The notes below the pieces were generated by a model. The model saw nothing but the letters and a program-made list of their open reading frames with translations. It searched no databases and had not been told where the DNA came from. A stretch of 64,000 nt of DNA from Akkermansia muciniphila (GTDB lineage: Bacteria > Verrucomicrobiota > Verrucomicrobiia > Verrucomicrobiales > DEV007), in contig CAMCXS010000002.1 in NCBI GenBank assembly GCA_945883495.1, positions 1 to 64,000 on the forward strand, given 5' to 3'. Below are positions 53,645-63,327 of the stretch, piece by piece. Made by a program: the position numbers and the translations under genes. Numbering within the stretch: position 1 is the first letter of the stretch; every line of letters starts with the position of its first letter.

Positions 53645-54391
53645 TCATTCGGTAGCTAGGCGTTCCCATACGCTCGCCTGGGCCACGGTCCACTGGAACT
53701 TGCGATGGTGCTCGCGAATCAGGAACGGCATTTCAAAGAGGCGACGCAAGGCAAATGGTCCCTCCAAGTGTTTCTTCAGCAGATCGAGCGTCGAGCCGTG
53801 CGGCCAGTTCGCAATCGGCGTGAACTCCTCCAACCAGGTGCACGGCGTCGTCAAAACGAGCTGCCCCGTCGGCCTCACCAAACTCGGCAACCGGCTCAAG
53901 AACCGCTCCGGTTCCGGCAACCGGCAGACCAAGTTCGCCGCGTGGACGAGATCGAAGGTCCCCAACGCCGGGTCCAAGTCCATCGCGTCCCCCCGCGCAA
54001 ACCGCACCCGTTCCGGCGCCACGCCTTCCGGCCGCATCGCCGTCAGCGTCGAGTAGGACGCCGCTTCTTCCAAGCGCCGGTACTCCAAGCACCCGTCCAC
54101 CCGCATCGACTCCGCCGCGCTGACGAAGGCGTCGGAGTAATCGATCCCCACCACCTCGCCGCAGCGGCGCGACAGCTCAAAGCTCGATCGCCCCACCGCG
54201 CAGCCGATGTCCAAGGCCCGGGCCCCCGCCGGAACCGCGTTCCAAGCGAACGTCTCCGTCACCGTGCGCACCGGGAACCCCAAGGCGCCCTGCGGACCGA
54301 GGTCCCACGGGAGAATTTCCTCGTCCGCGCCGTAGTGGAACAGGAGGTACTCGTCGACGAGCTTGCGGGATTCGTAAGGATTCAAACTCAT
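53645..54391 (-). CDS. OvoA C-terminal-type (4-mercaptohistidine N1-) methyltransferase
   Basis: A 248-residue SAM methyltransferase. The start [20 protein letters not shown], then [21 protein letters not shown], motif [39 protein letters not shown] and [18 protein letters not shown] correspond to the C-terminal methyltransferase domain of OvoA (TIGR04345 type), which N-methylates 4-mercaptohistidine in ovothiol A synthesis. The sulfoxide synthase half of OvoA is absent from the window, so this is a stand-alone version. Its ATG overlaps the DUF1552 stop (ATGA) and its stop lies 4 bases from the ATP-grasp start. Confidence 0.8.
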   Translation of the reverse strand: MSLNPYESRKLVDEYLLFHYGADEEILPWDLGPQGALGFPVRTVTETFAWNAVPAGARALDIGCAVGRSSFELSRRCGEVVGIDYSDAFVSAAESMRVDGCLEYRRLEEAASYSTLTAMRPEGVAPERVRFARGDAMDLDPALGTFDLVHAANLVCRLPEPERFLSRLPSLVRPTGQLVLTTPCTWLEEFTPIANWPHGSTLDLLKKHLEGPFALRRLFEMPFLIREHHRKFQWTVAQASVWERLATE

Positions 54392-55704
54392 GCGGCCCCC
54401 AGCTGGAGCGGCCCTCCCTCGCAATGGCTCGCGGTGCCGAAGGTTTCAATCGGATGCCCCATGGAATGCGCCAAGCTGAGCCAAAGCCGGTTGTGCGTCA
54501 CTTTGTCGAACTTCAGGCTACGCCCGGTGACGAAGCCGTGGGCCTTGCCGCCGATGAGGACAAACGGGATATCCTCCAAGGTGTGCGAGTTCCCCTTGCC
54601 GAGTTCATTGAGCCAGACCACGAGGGTGTGATCGAGCATCGAACCATCCCCGCCGGGTTCTCGGGTTTCCGCCAAGCGCTTCACCAGATACGCCAGCTCG
54701 CCGCAGAACCATTCGTTGATTTGGATGAGCTGCTCCACCGCCTTCTTGTTATCGTCCGGTTCGTGGGAGAGCCCGTGGTGGCCTTCCTCAATCCCCAGCC
54801 AGGACATCCGAGCCTGGCCCACGGAACGCATGTACTGCAAGGTGGCGATCCGCGCCATGTCGTTGGCCATCGCGTTCACCAAGAGATCGATCTGCATCCG
54901 GCTGATTTGGGGCGTGTTTTCGTTCACCAGCTCGATTTCAGGATCGATGTCCGGCATCGGATGCCCCTCCTTCGGCTTCTGCTTGGCCGCTTGATCGAGC
55001 TGCTTCTCCATGTCGCGCACCAAGGAAAGATGCTGGTCCAGCAGCGCCCGATCCTCCGCTCCAAGCCGTTTGGAAACCTTGGTCAGTTCCTCGCGGACAT
55101 CATCAAGCACGCTGGAAACTGTTTCGCGGTCCTTCATTTGCCCGTAGAGCTTGCGGATCATCTGCGCCGGATCGTCCACCGGAGCGACCGGTTGATTCGG
55201 GCCAGCATAGCTCATTCGGGTCCAGGGATCGGCGCGGTTCGGAACAGCCACGCCGAATTCCAGGGACCCGAAACGCGTCCGCGTCTCCTCACGGCCTTGT
55301 AGGAAATTTTTCAGTTCCTGATCGATCGAAATGCCCTTGGCCCAACCCGCGGGCGTGTCTGAACCACCTTGGATGTTCCCCGGGAACAACTCGGTGCCCG
55401 TCAGCAAACAGCTCATCCCGCGCATGTGCCGGTCGCCGTCGCCGCCGATCTTGTTGTGCACGCCGTGAAGCACCAACAGCTGATCCTTAAACGGCGTCAA
55501 CGGCTGCAAAATGCGCTTCAGTTCGAACTCGGGTCCCTCCGCCTCCGGCCAAAACTCCCAGGGGATCGTCCCGTTCGGCGAGAACATGAAGATGATCCGC
55601 TGCCGGTTCACCTTGGCGCCGGAGCAACCCGGCAACCCGGTCAAAAACGGCAGGACTGCGGTGGAAAGGCCGAGTTGTTGCAGGAAATGGCGTCGCGTCT
55701 TCAT
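54388..55704 (-). CDS. DUF1552 protein, Tat-exported
   Basis: A 438-residue DUF1552 protein with a twin-arginine signal ([19 protein letters not shown]) and a possible lipobox (LPGC, ~26). The domain shows [45 protein letters not shown] and a late [17 protein letters not shown]. The metal-like histidines and DUF1501-like layout suggest an alkaline-phosphatase-fold protein. It overlaps the DUF1592 gene and the methyltransferase gene by 4 bases each. DUF1552/DUF1592 pairs are typical of PVC bacteria and have no established function. Confidence 0.9.
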   Translation of the reverse strand: MKTRRHFLQQLGLSTAVLPFLTGLPGCSGAKVNRQRIIFMFSPNGTIPWEFWPEAEGPEFELKRILQPLTPFKDQLLVLHGVHNKIGGDGDRHMRGMSCLLTGTELFPGNIQGGSDTPAGWAKGISIDQELKNFLQGREETRTRFGSLEFGVAVPNRADPWTRMSYAGPNQPVAPVDDPAQMIRKLYGQMKDRETVSSVLDDVREELTKVSKRLGAEDRALLDQHLSLVRDMEKQLDQAAKQKPKEGHPMPDIDPEIELVNENTPQISRMQIDLLVNAMANDMARIATLQYMRSVGQARMSWLGIEEGHHGLSHEPDDNKKAVEQLIQINEWFCGELAYLVKRLAETREPGGDGSMLDHTLVVWLNELGKGNSHTLEDIPFVLIGGKAHGFVTGRSLKFDKVTHNRLWLSLAHSMGHPIETFGTASHCEGGPLQLGAA

Positions 55705-58013
55705 CGGTTGGCGGTCAGGGCTGCGGGAGCAATGGGCGGCAAGGCTTGAGTCACGGCGATCTCCACCAGCAAGTCGCGAATCTTGAACCCGGACCCGGTG
55801 AACGACTTCAACAGTCGCTCCACGGTGTCCGGACCATACGCTTCCCCCGGTTGTTTGGCCACGTGATCAAAGAGTTGCGCGATGAAACTGGCGTGCGCGG
55901 CGGGACTATTCGCCGCATAGGTCGCCAAGTCACGCGCCCCGGAGAGCTTTACTTCCGCGCCGTTGCTGTCGATGAATTCGCCCGCGGAAACGATCGGTCG
56001 ATTCTTCTCCTGGGTGCGCCAGCGTCCGATCGCATCGAAGTTTTCCAAGCTGAAGCCGAGCGGATTGATGGTCGCGTGACACCCCATGCAACTCTGATTG
56101 CGCGTCAGTTCGGTGACTTTCTCCCGCATGGTCAGATTGGGATCGAACCGGCTGTCCTCAAACTTGATCGCTTCCGGAGGCGGCTTGAGGCGCATACCGA
56201 CGATGTGCCGGGTCAAAAACACGCCCCGGTGAATCGGGGAGGTATTGTCGTGATACGCGAACGACGTCAGCAGGTAAGGATGCGTCACCACTCCGGCCCG
56301 CCCCTGCGCCGGCAGGGCGACCCGCTGAAACTCCCCAGCCGGAGCCTGCGTCCCGTAGATTTCCGCGAGCCGCTGGTTCAAATAGAGCCCATCGTCGAGC
56401 AGCAACCGCCGGTAATCTGAGCTGTCGCTCCAGACCACGTCCTCCAGGAACAAATCGAGCGAGGTTCGCAAATCCGCCAAGACCGCCGGGCTAAACTCCG
56501 GAAACCGCTTTTGATCCTTGGACACCTGGGCCGCCCGGTCCAATTCCAGCCAGTGCTCAAAGAAGCCGGTCAGCTTGGCTCGAGCCCGGGCATCGTAGAG
56601 CATCCGCCAAGCCTCCTTCGCGACTTGCTCCCGCGTCGAAAGCTGCTTTTTCCGCGCCGCATCGCGCAGACGCTGGTCCGGGATCGAATCCCACAACGCC
56701 AACGCCAGCCGCGAGGCCACCGCCCAATCCCCCTCGCCCTCCGCGACCGCTGGGTAGAGAAACTGCGGTGAGGTCAGCGTGAAGAGCACCAACCGTTTCA
56801 GCGACGGTTCCAGTGGCGCGCCTTTCGGCAAGCGTTGGTCCAAGAACGCCACCCGCTCCGCCTCCGGGAACTCACAACGCCAAGCCCGTTCCACGAAGTC
56901 CTTGGCAAACGAGCGGATCTTTTCTTCACGCACCGCCGGGGCATCCTCCTTTTTCACCCGGGCTAGGTCGTCCAAATGCTCGCCCACGTAATCGGCGGCT
57001 TCGACGGCAGCGTCCGTGACCGCCTCGAACCACTCGCGCGACACCGCGGTGCCCCGTTCATACCCCGCGCTCCGGTCATCCGCCGGGAAAGGCCGCTTCA
57101 CCACCAGGCTCTCGTGCGTCCAATGCGGCGTCAGCACGCGGCTGGGCACCGGTTCGAGCACGCCGTTCGGCTGTTTCCAGGAGAGCCGGATCGAGGCCTT
57201 GGCTTCCTTGAACTTGAAGAACTCCAGCCGGATCGGATACATCCGCCCCCCCACCAAGAAGATGCGCCCAGATTCCTTGCGCTCCTCGTTGTTGCCTGCC
57301 ACCAAGGCATCGATGAGGTAGCCCCCTTCCCACTCGTGATTGTTCACCCACAACATGGCGCCGTTGCGGGTTTCGAGGACGAATTCATAGTCGCCCGTCG
57401 CCGGGGCAATAATCCCGCCTTCCCAACGGATCGAAAACTCATCCTTGGCGGGGAACTGGGCCCCTTCCGGAAGCACCGGCCACTCCGTGCCGAAGTCGAA
57501 TTGGACGTTCGGATCGACGCGTTTGAATTTGTCCTTCCCGTTCAGCTCCTTATCGCCATTGAAGCGGCGGCCGAAATACTGCCCGGTCAAACCACGCTCT
57601 TTCCCAGGTAGTTGCCCCGCATTGCCCCGGAAACTGGCCACCAAATCCGCGACTGAGGTCCGGAATTGCGGAACGGTGAGCCGCGCCAACTCCTCTCGAG
57701 CCGGTTCTTTCATCCGGGCTGCGGGCGAATAGAACGCGTCGTAAATATATTCCGCCACCGCCTTGGCGTCCTCGCCCACGCAAGCCCCCACGTTGTCCTC
57801 CGGCATGGTCCGCTCGATTTTGCCCGCCAACGCGTTCAGCGAAAGCTTGCCGTGCAACGGATCGTCCGCCTTGCCTTCCACGCCCTCTCCGTTCGGGCCG
57901 TGACACTCCGCGCATAGCTTCCGGTAAATCGCTTCGCCCTGGGGGGGCGCGCTGGCCACGGCCGTCGCGCACACCAAAACCCCAGCGAATACGATGATTG
58001 CTCTCCACTCCAT
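55701..58013 (-). CDS. Planctomycete-type cytochrome with PA14 and DUF1592/1588/1585 domains
   Basis: A 770-residue exported protein. Signal peptide, then a cytochrome c domain with CAECH (C34, C37, H38), a PA14 carbohydrate-binding-like domain (~140-300; [38 protein letters not shown]), then the DUF1592, DUF1588 and DUF1585 modules. The DUF1588 region ends [22 protein letters not shown], a second heme-binding CMGCH. It probably acts in the periplasm on polysaccharide with electron transfer. It is the first gene of the operon; the ATG at 58013 is chosen because the 16 upstream codons precede the signal peptide. 91 bases separate it from the divergent TetR gene. Confidence 0.88.
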   Translation of the reverse strand: MEWRAIIVFAGVLVCATAVASAPPQGEAIYRKLCAECHGPNGEGVEGKADDPLHGKLSLNALAGKIERTMPEDNVGACVGEDAKAVAEYIYDAFYSPAARMKEPAREELARLTVPQFRTSVADLVASFRGNAGQLPGKERGLTGQYFGRRFNGDKELNGKDKFKRVDPNVQFDFGTEWPVLPEGAQFPAKDEFSIRWEGGIIAPATGDYEFVLETRNGAMLWVNNHEWEGGYLIDALVAGNNEERKESGRIFLVGGRMYPIRLEFFKFKEAKASIRLSWKQPNGVLEPVPSRVLTPHWTHESLVVKRPFPADDRSAGYERGTAVSREWFEAVTDAAVEAADYVGEHLDDLARVKKEDAPAVREEKIRSFAKDFVERAWRCEFPEAERVAFLDQRLPKGAPLEPSLKRLVLFTLTSPQFLYPAVAEGEGDWAVASRLALALWDSIPDQRLRDAARKKQLSTREQVAKEAWRMLYDARARAKLTGFFEHWLELDRAAQVSKDQKRFPEFSPAVLADLRTSLDLFLEDVVWSDSSDYRRLLLDDGLYLNQRLAEIYGTQAPAGEFQRVALPAQGRAGVVTHPYLLTSFAYHDNTSPIHRGVFLTRHIVGMRLKPPPEAIKFEDSRFDPNLTMREKVTELTRNQSCMGCHATINPLGFSLENFDAIGRWRTQEKNRPIVSAGEFIDSNGAEVKLSGARDLATYAANSPAAHASFIAQLFDHVAKQPGEAYGPDTVERLLKSFTGSGFKIRDLLVEIAVTQALPPIAPAALTANR

Positions 58014-58104
58014 GGCGCCAGTTCCGACCTCCCCAGCCCACAAATCGTTGAAAATCGTCACAGAGATTCCCGCTCCGAGTCCGTCTCCACGTCGTAAACA
58101 ACCA

Positions 58105-58761
58105 ATGATGGAACTCCGCGACCGACTGATTCAGGCTTACATCCACCATGTCCTCGAGGAGGGGCGCCCTCCCGCCTCGGTCTTCAAATTCTGCCGCTCC
58201 CTCGAGATCGCCGAGAAGGATTTTTACCAACTATTCTCCTCGTTCCCCGCGTTGGAAGGGCAAGTTTGGGCGTCGTGGGTGGAGCAAACGACCGCCGCCA
58301 TCACGGCCTCGCCCGAGTGGCCCAACTTCAATGCCCGACAGCGCATGCTCACCTTCTTCTTCGCGTTCTTTGAGCGCGCCGTCGAGCATCGTTCCTTCCT
58401 CCTCGCCCGGTTCCCCTGCCCCAAACAGCGCCTCACTGGCGAAGCGCCCGCAGTTGGCGCGTTGAAACGCCGCTTCGAACAGTTCGCCGAAAGCACCTTG
58501 CAACATGGGGTCGATTCCGGGGAAATCGCCTCCCGCGGTCCGCTGAACCGGGTCTACGCACCGACGTTCACCGAGCTCTTCCTCAGCGCCATCGACTTCC
58601 ATGTCCGGGACGAAAGCCCTGGCTTTGAGCGCACCGATGCCTATGTCGAAAAGACCACCTTGCTTGCGTTCGATCTGTTGAGCCGCTCGGCGATCGAGTC
58701 CGCCATCGACTTGGTCCGGTTTGTCACTCAACGCAGCACGTCCGCGGAAGGAGCCCGATGA
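58105..58761 (+). CDS. TetR-like regulator
   Basis: A 218-residue protein with an N-terminal helix-turn-helix (RDRLIQAYIHHVLEEGR, SLEIAEKDFYQLFSSF, ~5-45) and a helical C-terminal ligand domain, in the style of TetR regulators found beside ABC1 kinases. Its stop overlaps the start of the kinase gene (ATGA), so the pair is translationally coupled. Two successive ATGs at 58105 and 58108 could serve as start. The ligand is unknown. Confidence 0.75.
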   Translation: MMELRDRLIQAYIHHVLEEGRPPASVFKFCRSLEIAEKDFYQLFSSFPALEGQVWASWVEQTTAAITASPEWPNFNARQRMLTFFFAFFERAVEHRSFLLARFPCPKQRLTGEAPAVGALKRRFEQFAESTLQHGVDSGEIASRGPLNRVYAPTFTELFLSAIDFHVRDESPGFERTDAYVEKTTLLAFDLLSRSAIESAIDLVRFVTQRSTSAEGAR

Positions 58762-60065
58762 GCGATCCCGGCGCGCCGTCGATTCCCAGCCACAAACTGG
58801 CACGCGTCGCCAGCCTCGCGGGCGCCGGAGCCCAGGTTGGAGCGAACTATCTGAAGCACTTTAGCCGCAAGGTCATTACGGGCGAAGCGCCGGAAGACGA
58901 TCTCCATTCCGCGAACGCCGACGCTGTGTATCGCAGCTTTTCCACGCTCAAAGGGGGGCCGCTCAAAATGGCGCAGATGTTGAGCATCGATCGCAACCTG
59001 CTCCCCAAGGCCTACCGGGACAAATTCGCGTTGGCGCAATACTCGGCCCCGCCGCTCTCCTATCCACTTGTCGCCAAAACCTTCCGGCAGGAGCTCGGCT
59101 GCGAGCCCACGGAGCTGTTCGACGAATTCTGTCCCAAGGCGGCTCACGGAGCCTCGATTGGCCAAGTTCACCGGGCAACAAAGAACGGCCGCGCCTATGC
59201 GGTGAAGATTCAATATCCAGGCGTGGCCACCAGCGTCCGCAGCGACTTGGCGTTGGTCAAACCAATCGCCTTGCAAATGCTCGGCCTGAAATCCGCGGAT
59301 ATCGAAGAGTATTTTCAGGAGATCCAAGAGCGGCTTCTGGAAGAAACCGATTATGATCTGGAGCTGCAACGCTCCATGGATCTCTCCAAACGGTCCGCGC
59401 ACCTCCCGGGTATTCGCTTTCCGGAGTATTTCCCGCAATGGTCGTCCCGTCGCGTCCTCACCATGGAGTGGATCGACGGCCTCCCGCTCGATCGCTTCGC
59501 CGATCAGGAACCGAGCCAAGAGATCCGCGACCGCGTCGGCCAAGCCATTTGGGACTTCTATCACTTCCAGGTGCATACTTTGCACCAATTCCACGCGGAT
59601 CCGCATCCCGGGAACTTTCTGGTACTTCCGGATGCCCAAGTCGCCGTCCTTGATTTCGGTTGTACGAAGTCAATCACCCCGGAGTTTCAACGCACCTATT
59701 TTGAACTGCTCCGGCCGAGTGTGCTCCACGACGAAGCCCGCTTCGCCGAGGCCCTCACCGCCCTCGGCGTCCTCCAAACCACCGACGCCCCGCGCCTCCG
59801 CCAAGTCCTGCTCGAAAAAGCAAAAGAAGGCAGCCTCTTGTTGTCTCGCCCGTTCCACGTCGAGCAGTTCGATTTCGGCGATGCCTCCTATATGGAAAGC
59901 GTCTTTGCCCTCGGCGAGCGAAACCGGCAAGATCCCGACCTCCTGGAAATCGGTCCGACCCGTGGTCCTGCCTCCGCGCTTTATCTGAACCGGGCCTACT
60001 TCGGGCTGTATTCCCTCATGGGCCGGCTCCGTGCCCGCATCCGGGCCCGGATTCCGGAGGCCTGA
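58758..60065 (+). CDS. ABC1/AarF (UbiB) family atypical kinase
   Basis: A 435-residue ABC1-family protein. Landmarks are the N-terminal KMAQMLS element (~72, the K-x-G-Q motif with Ala for Gly), the ASIGQVHRA loop (~131), the VKI lysine (~148), EETDYDLELQ (~194), HADPHPGNF (~280) and LDFG (~297). ABC1 proteins support lipid or quinone biology as ATPases. There is no C-terminal membrane anchor. The coupled TetR-type gene points to regulation by a small hydrophobic ligand. Confidence 0.88.
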   Translation: MSDPGAPSIPSHKLARVASLAGAGAQVGANYLKHFSRKVITGEAPEDDLHSANADAVYRSFSTLKGGPLKMAQMLSIDRNLLPKAYRDKFALAQYSAPPLSYPLVAKTFRQELGCEPTELFDEFCPKAAHGASIGQVHRATKNGRAYAVKIQYPGVATSVRSDLALVKPIALQMLGLKSADIEEYFQEIQERLLEETDYDLELQRSMDLSKRSAHLPGIRFPEYFPQWSSRRVLTMEWIDGLPLDRFADQEPSQEIRDRVGQAIWDFYHFQVHTLHQFHADPHPGNFLVLPDAQVAVLDFGCTKSITPEFQRTYFELLRPSVLHDEARFAEALTALGVLQTTDAPRLRQVLLEKAKEGSLLLSRPFHVEQFDFGDASYMESVFALGERNRQDPDLLEIGPTRGPASALYLNRAYFGLYSLMGRLRARIRARIPEA

Positions 60066-60124
60066 GCCGGCCGTAAGATCGAATCGTCTTGGAATTCGGT
60101 GAGAGTCATGCGAGAGGACTCGAC

Positions 60125-60691
60125 ATGCCCCTTCCACCGGAAGCCATTGCGCTGATCGCGGTCCTCGCCCTTGGGACCATTTGGCTCATCGCCGTCTTCA
60201 ACCGTTGCGTGGCCCTGCGCAACAAAGTCCGCGAAGCCTGGAGCGGGATCGACGTCCAGCTCAAGCGGCGCCACGACCTCGTGCCCGCTCTGGTGGAAAC
60301 CGTGAAAGGCTACCAGTCGCATGAGGCCACCACCTTGGCCAATGTGGTCGCCTCGCGAAACGCCGCCGTCCAGGCCCACGGCGCCGCTCAAGCCGGTCCG
60401 GCCGAAGCCGGGCTCTCCTCGCAGCTGCGCTCCTTGTTCGCGATTGCGGAGGCCTATCCGCAACTGAAGGCGGACGCGAACTTTCGCCAACTCAGCGCGC
60501 AGCTCGTGGAGATCGAAGATCAGTTGCAATATGCCCGCCGTTATCACAACGGCGCGGTGCGCGACTTCAACAACCTGATCCAGAGCTTCCCCAACAACCT
60601 CGTCTCTGGCCTTCTACAGTTCCACGAGCAAGCGTTCTTCGAAGTCGAAGAAGCCACGGAACGTTCCGCCCCCAAAATCCAACTCGGATGA
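60125..60691 (+). CDS. lemA: LemA-family protein
   Basis: A 188-residue membrane-anchored protein: one N-terminal helix (~6-25), then the LemA helical bundle (NRCVALRNKVREAWSGIDVQLKRRHDLVPALVETVKGY, ARRYHNGAVRDFNNLIQSFPNN). It overlaps the downstream DUF2207 gene by 4 bases (ATGA), a conserved LemA-DUF2207 pair. Its molecular role is unknown; the ATG at 60125 is preferred to a GTG or ATG at 60089. Confidence 0.9.
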   Translation: MPLPPEAIALIAVLALGTIWLIAVFNRCVALRNKVREAWSGIDVQLKRRHDLVPALVETVKGYQSHEATTLANVVASRNAAVQAHGAAQAGPAEAGLSSQLRSLFAIAEAYPQLKADANFRQLSAQLVEIEDQLQYARRYHNGAVRDFNNLIQSFPNNLVSGLLQFHEQAFFEVEEATERSAPKIQLG

Positions 60692-62586
60692 TCACCGCCC
60701 TTCGATTCCTCCTCCTGGCGTGGCTCGTTATCGCTCCGGCACTTGCCCAGCAAGAACGCATCCTGTCCTTCCACAGCGACATCGCGATCGATGTCTCCGG
60801 AGAACTCACCGTGACCGAAACCATTCGGGTCGTGGCGGCCGGAAACGCGATTCAGCGCGGCATCTACCGCGACTTCCCCACCCTCTACCAAGGCACCGGC
60901 GGCCTGCGGCTCAAGGTTCCCTTTGAAGTCGTCTCCGTGAAGCGCGACGGCCAAACCGAACCGTTCGCCAACGAGGCTCTCTCCAATGGACGCCGCCTTC
61001 GCATCGGCCGCGCCGAGGTCCTTCTCCCGTCTGGCGAGCACACCTATGAGATCACGTATCGCACCTCGGAACAGCTGGGTCGATTCGCGGAACACGACGA
61101 ACTCTATTGGAACGTCACCGGCAACGGCTGGGACTTCGTCATCGAAAAGGCCTCGGCCCGAGTCACCCTTCCCCAGGGAGCCAAAGTCCTGAGCCGCGAG
61201 GGCTACACCGGTCCTCAGGGCGCGAAAGAACGCGATTACCGTTCTTCCGAGCCGAGCCCCGGCGTGGCCGCCTTCGAAACCACCGCTCCCCTGGCCCCAC
61301 GGAACGGCTTCACCATCGTGGTGACTTGGCCCAAGGGAGTGCTCGCTCCGCAAGAGCCGAACAATCTCACAATGCGCTATTTGCGGGACAATCCTGGAAT
61401 CATCGGAGGAATCATCGGATTGGTTGTCTTATTTACCTACTATATCCTTACCTGGCTGGCGGTGGGCAAGGATCCGGAAAAGGGGACCATCATTCCGCGC
61501 TACGAACCGCCGAAGGGCTTTTCTCCCGCCGCCGTCCGCTATTTGCGACGCATGAGCTTTGACGATGCCGCATTTACCGCCGCCATCATCAGTCTAGCGG
61601 CCAAGGGCGCCTTGACCATTGACAAAGATGGCCGGGTTTTTGTGTTGAGGGCATCCGCGGATTCCGCCGCCGCCTCGTTGAGTCCGGACGAACGGCAGCT
61701 CGTCTCCAAGCTGTTCAAGAACGGAAACTCCCTGCGGCTGCAGCAAACGAATCACGTGCTTCTCACCGAAGCCAAACAAGCACTCCAATCAAGCCTGAGT
61801 GTCACCCTGGAGACCCAATACTTCCTGCGAAACACCGGATTCTGGGTTCTCGGCCTGCTCGTCAGCGCACTACCCATCCTAGTCACGGCACTAGGAAGCC
61901 AGCTCCACCCCGTCGCCGCTTTCTTGATCTTCTGGCTCAGCGGATGGTCGGTTGGCGTAGCCGTGCTGATCTCCATGGTGATCTCTTGTTTCACCGGACG
62001 AAGAATCCTGCAGGGTTTGTTCCTCAGCGCGTTTGCCGCCCCGTTTTTGGCAGGCGAAGTCTTCGGCCTCTCTATGCTGTGGATCACTGCTGGTGGGTGG
62101 GTGGTCTCGATCTTTGTCATCACCATCGCCTGCCACGCGGCTTTCTATCATCTCCTCAAACGCCCCACCGCCATGGGCCGGCAAACGCTCGATGAGATTG
62201 AAGGCTTCCGGGAATACCTCACCGTCGCCGAGGAGGACCGCCTGAATCTCCTCAACCCGCCCGAACAAACACCCCAGCTCTTCGAGCGATTCCTCCCTTA
62301 CGCCTTCGCGCTCGACGCGGAACAGCAATGGTCCGAGTCATTCGACGCCGCGCTCACTGCAGCCGCTCGAGTCGAGGGGCGGCCGGGCACGACGTACCGC
62401 CCCAACTGGTATACCGCCGGAGTGGGAGCCGGAGCCTTCTCCGCCGCCGCCTTCAGCAATCAGCTCAGCTCCGCCTTCTCCAGCGCCGTTTCCTCCGCCT
62501 CCACCGCCCCCGGATCGTCCAGCGGCTCCAGCGGAGGCGGATCATCAGGAGGCGGTGGCGGTGGGGGCGGAGGCGGTGGCTGGTAA
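60688..62586 (+). CDS. DUF2207 membrane protein with polyglycine tail
   Basis: A 632-residue membrane protein: signal peptide (~1-20), a periplasmic DUF2207 beta domain (GIYRDFPTLYQ, VLLPSGEHTYEITYRT, ELYWNVTGNGWDF), a helix near 245-260, a cytoplasmic region, further helices at ~390-480, and a tail ending in a Ser/Gly run with eleven consecutive glycines before the final Trp. Such glycine tails recur in DUF2207/TPM proteins. It is coupled to lemA and probably works with it in the envelope. Confidence 0.88.
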   Translation: MITALRFLLLAWLVIAPALAQQERILSFHSDIAIDVSGELTVTETIRVVAAGNAIQRGIYRDFPTLYQGTGGLRLKVPFEVVSVKRDGQTEPFANEALSNGRRLRIGRAEVLLPSGEHTYEITYRTSEQLGRFAEHDELYWNVTGNGWDFVIEKASARVTLPQGAKVLSREGYTGPQGAKERDYRSSEPSPGVAAFETTAPLAPRNGFTIVVTWPKGVLAPQEPNNLTMRYLRDNPGIIGGIIGLVVLFTYYILTWLAVGKDPEKGTIIPRYEPPKGFSPAAVRYLRRMSFDDAAFTAAIISLAAKGALTIDKDGRVFVLRASADSAAASLSPDERQLVSKLFKNGNSLRLQQTNHVLLTEAKQALQSSLSVTLETQYFLRNTGFWVLGLLVSALPILVTALGSQLHPVAAFLIFWLSGWSVGVAVLISMVISCFTGRRILQGLFLSAFAAPFLAGEVFGLSMLWITAGGWVVSIFVITIACHAAFYHLLKRPTAMGRQTLDEIEGFREYLTVAEEDRLNLLNPPEQTPQLFERFLPYAFALDAEQQWSESFDAALTAAARVEGRPGTTYRPNWYTAGVGAGAFSAAAFSNQLSSAFSSAVSSASTAPGSSSGSSGGGSSGGGGGGGGGGGW

Positions 62587-62610
62587 GCACCAGGCATTCG
62601 TCCGGAGGTC

Positions 62611-62812
62611 TCCCAGCCTTCGCTCGAACGCTCCCCAGCCTTCGCTCGAACGCTCCCCAGCCTTCGCACGAACGCTCCCCAGCCTTCGCACGAACGCTCC
62701 TCAGCCTTCGCGCGAACGCTCTCCAGCCTTCGCGCGAACGCTCCCCGGCCTTCGCACGAACGCTCCCCAGCCTTCGCGCGAACGCTCCCCAGCCTTCGCT
62801 CGAACGCTCATT
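62611..62812. repeat. 22-bp tandem repeat, 9 copies
   Basis: The word CAGCC (once CGGCC) recurs at 62614, 62636, 62658, 62680, 62702, 62724, 62746, 62768 and 62790, an exact 22-bp period. Copies differ mainly at one site (GCT, GCA or GCG before CGAACG). Since 22 is not a multiple of 3, reading frames rotate and the encoded peptide repeats every 22 residues. It fills the gap between the DUF2207 and FKBP genes. Confidence 0.95.
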
Positions 62813-62864
62813 CGCCACCGAAAACCGTTGCGCCACCTCCGGGCCAAGGCGAAAGCCCGTTGTC

Positions 62865-63266
62865 ATGTCGAAATCCACCCTCGAAGAAGGCCGCGCATTC
62901 CTGGCGGAAAATGCCACCCGAGAAGGCGTTCAAACCACGGCGACTGGCCTGCAATACAAGATCCTCGTCGAAGGCACCGGCAAGAGCCCGAAAGCACGCA
63001 ACAGCGTGGAAGTCCACTACCGGGGCACCAACATCCATGGCGTCGAGTTCGACAGCTCCTACTCCCGCCGCGAAACCGTGGAATTCCCCTTAACCGCCGT
63101 GATCGCCGGTTGGACCGAGGGCGTGCAACTCATGAAGGAAGGCGCCAAATTCCAATTCTTCATCCCGCCGAACCTCGCCTACGGCACCCACGGCGCGCCA
63201 CCAGACATCCTCCCCAACGAAACCCTCATCTTTGAAGTGGAACTCATCAAAGTCTGGGAAGACTAA
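62865..63266 (+). CDS. FKBP-type peptidyl-prolyl cis-trans isomerase
   Basis: A 133-residue single-domain FKBP: an N-terminal helix resembling the end of an FkpA/Mip linker (LEEGRAFLAENATREGVQTT), then the isomerase core (ATGLQYKILVEGTG, VEVHYRGTNIHGVEFDSSY, VIAGWTEGVQLMKEGAKFQFFIP, LAYGTHGAP, NETLIFEVELIKV). It has no signal peptide, so it is presumably cytoplasmic. The frame is open through the preceding repeat, but the ATG at 62865 begins the homologous part. Confidence 0.93.
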   Translation: MSKSTLEEGRAFLAENATREGVQTTATGLQYKILVEGTGKSPKARNSVEVHYRGTNIHGVEFDSSYSRRETVEFPLTAVIAGWTEGVQLMKEGAKFQFFIPPNLAYGTHGAPPDILPNETLIFEVELIKVWED

Positions 63267-63327
63267 TCGCCCTTCCAGTCAACAAGGTTTACGCGGTCAA
63301 TCCGGTCCCTCACTCCCCCGCCCCCCC

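Noticed and set aside
62328-62865. Extension of the FKBP gene upstream to 62328 giving a 312-residue protein
   Set aside because: The extension reads the 3' end of DUF2207 in another frame and the 22-bp repeat; homology begins at the ATG 62865.
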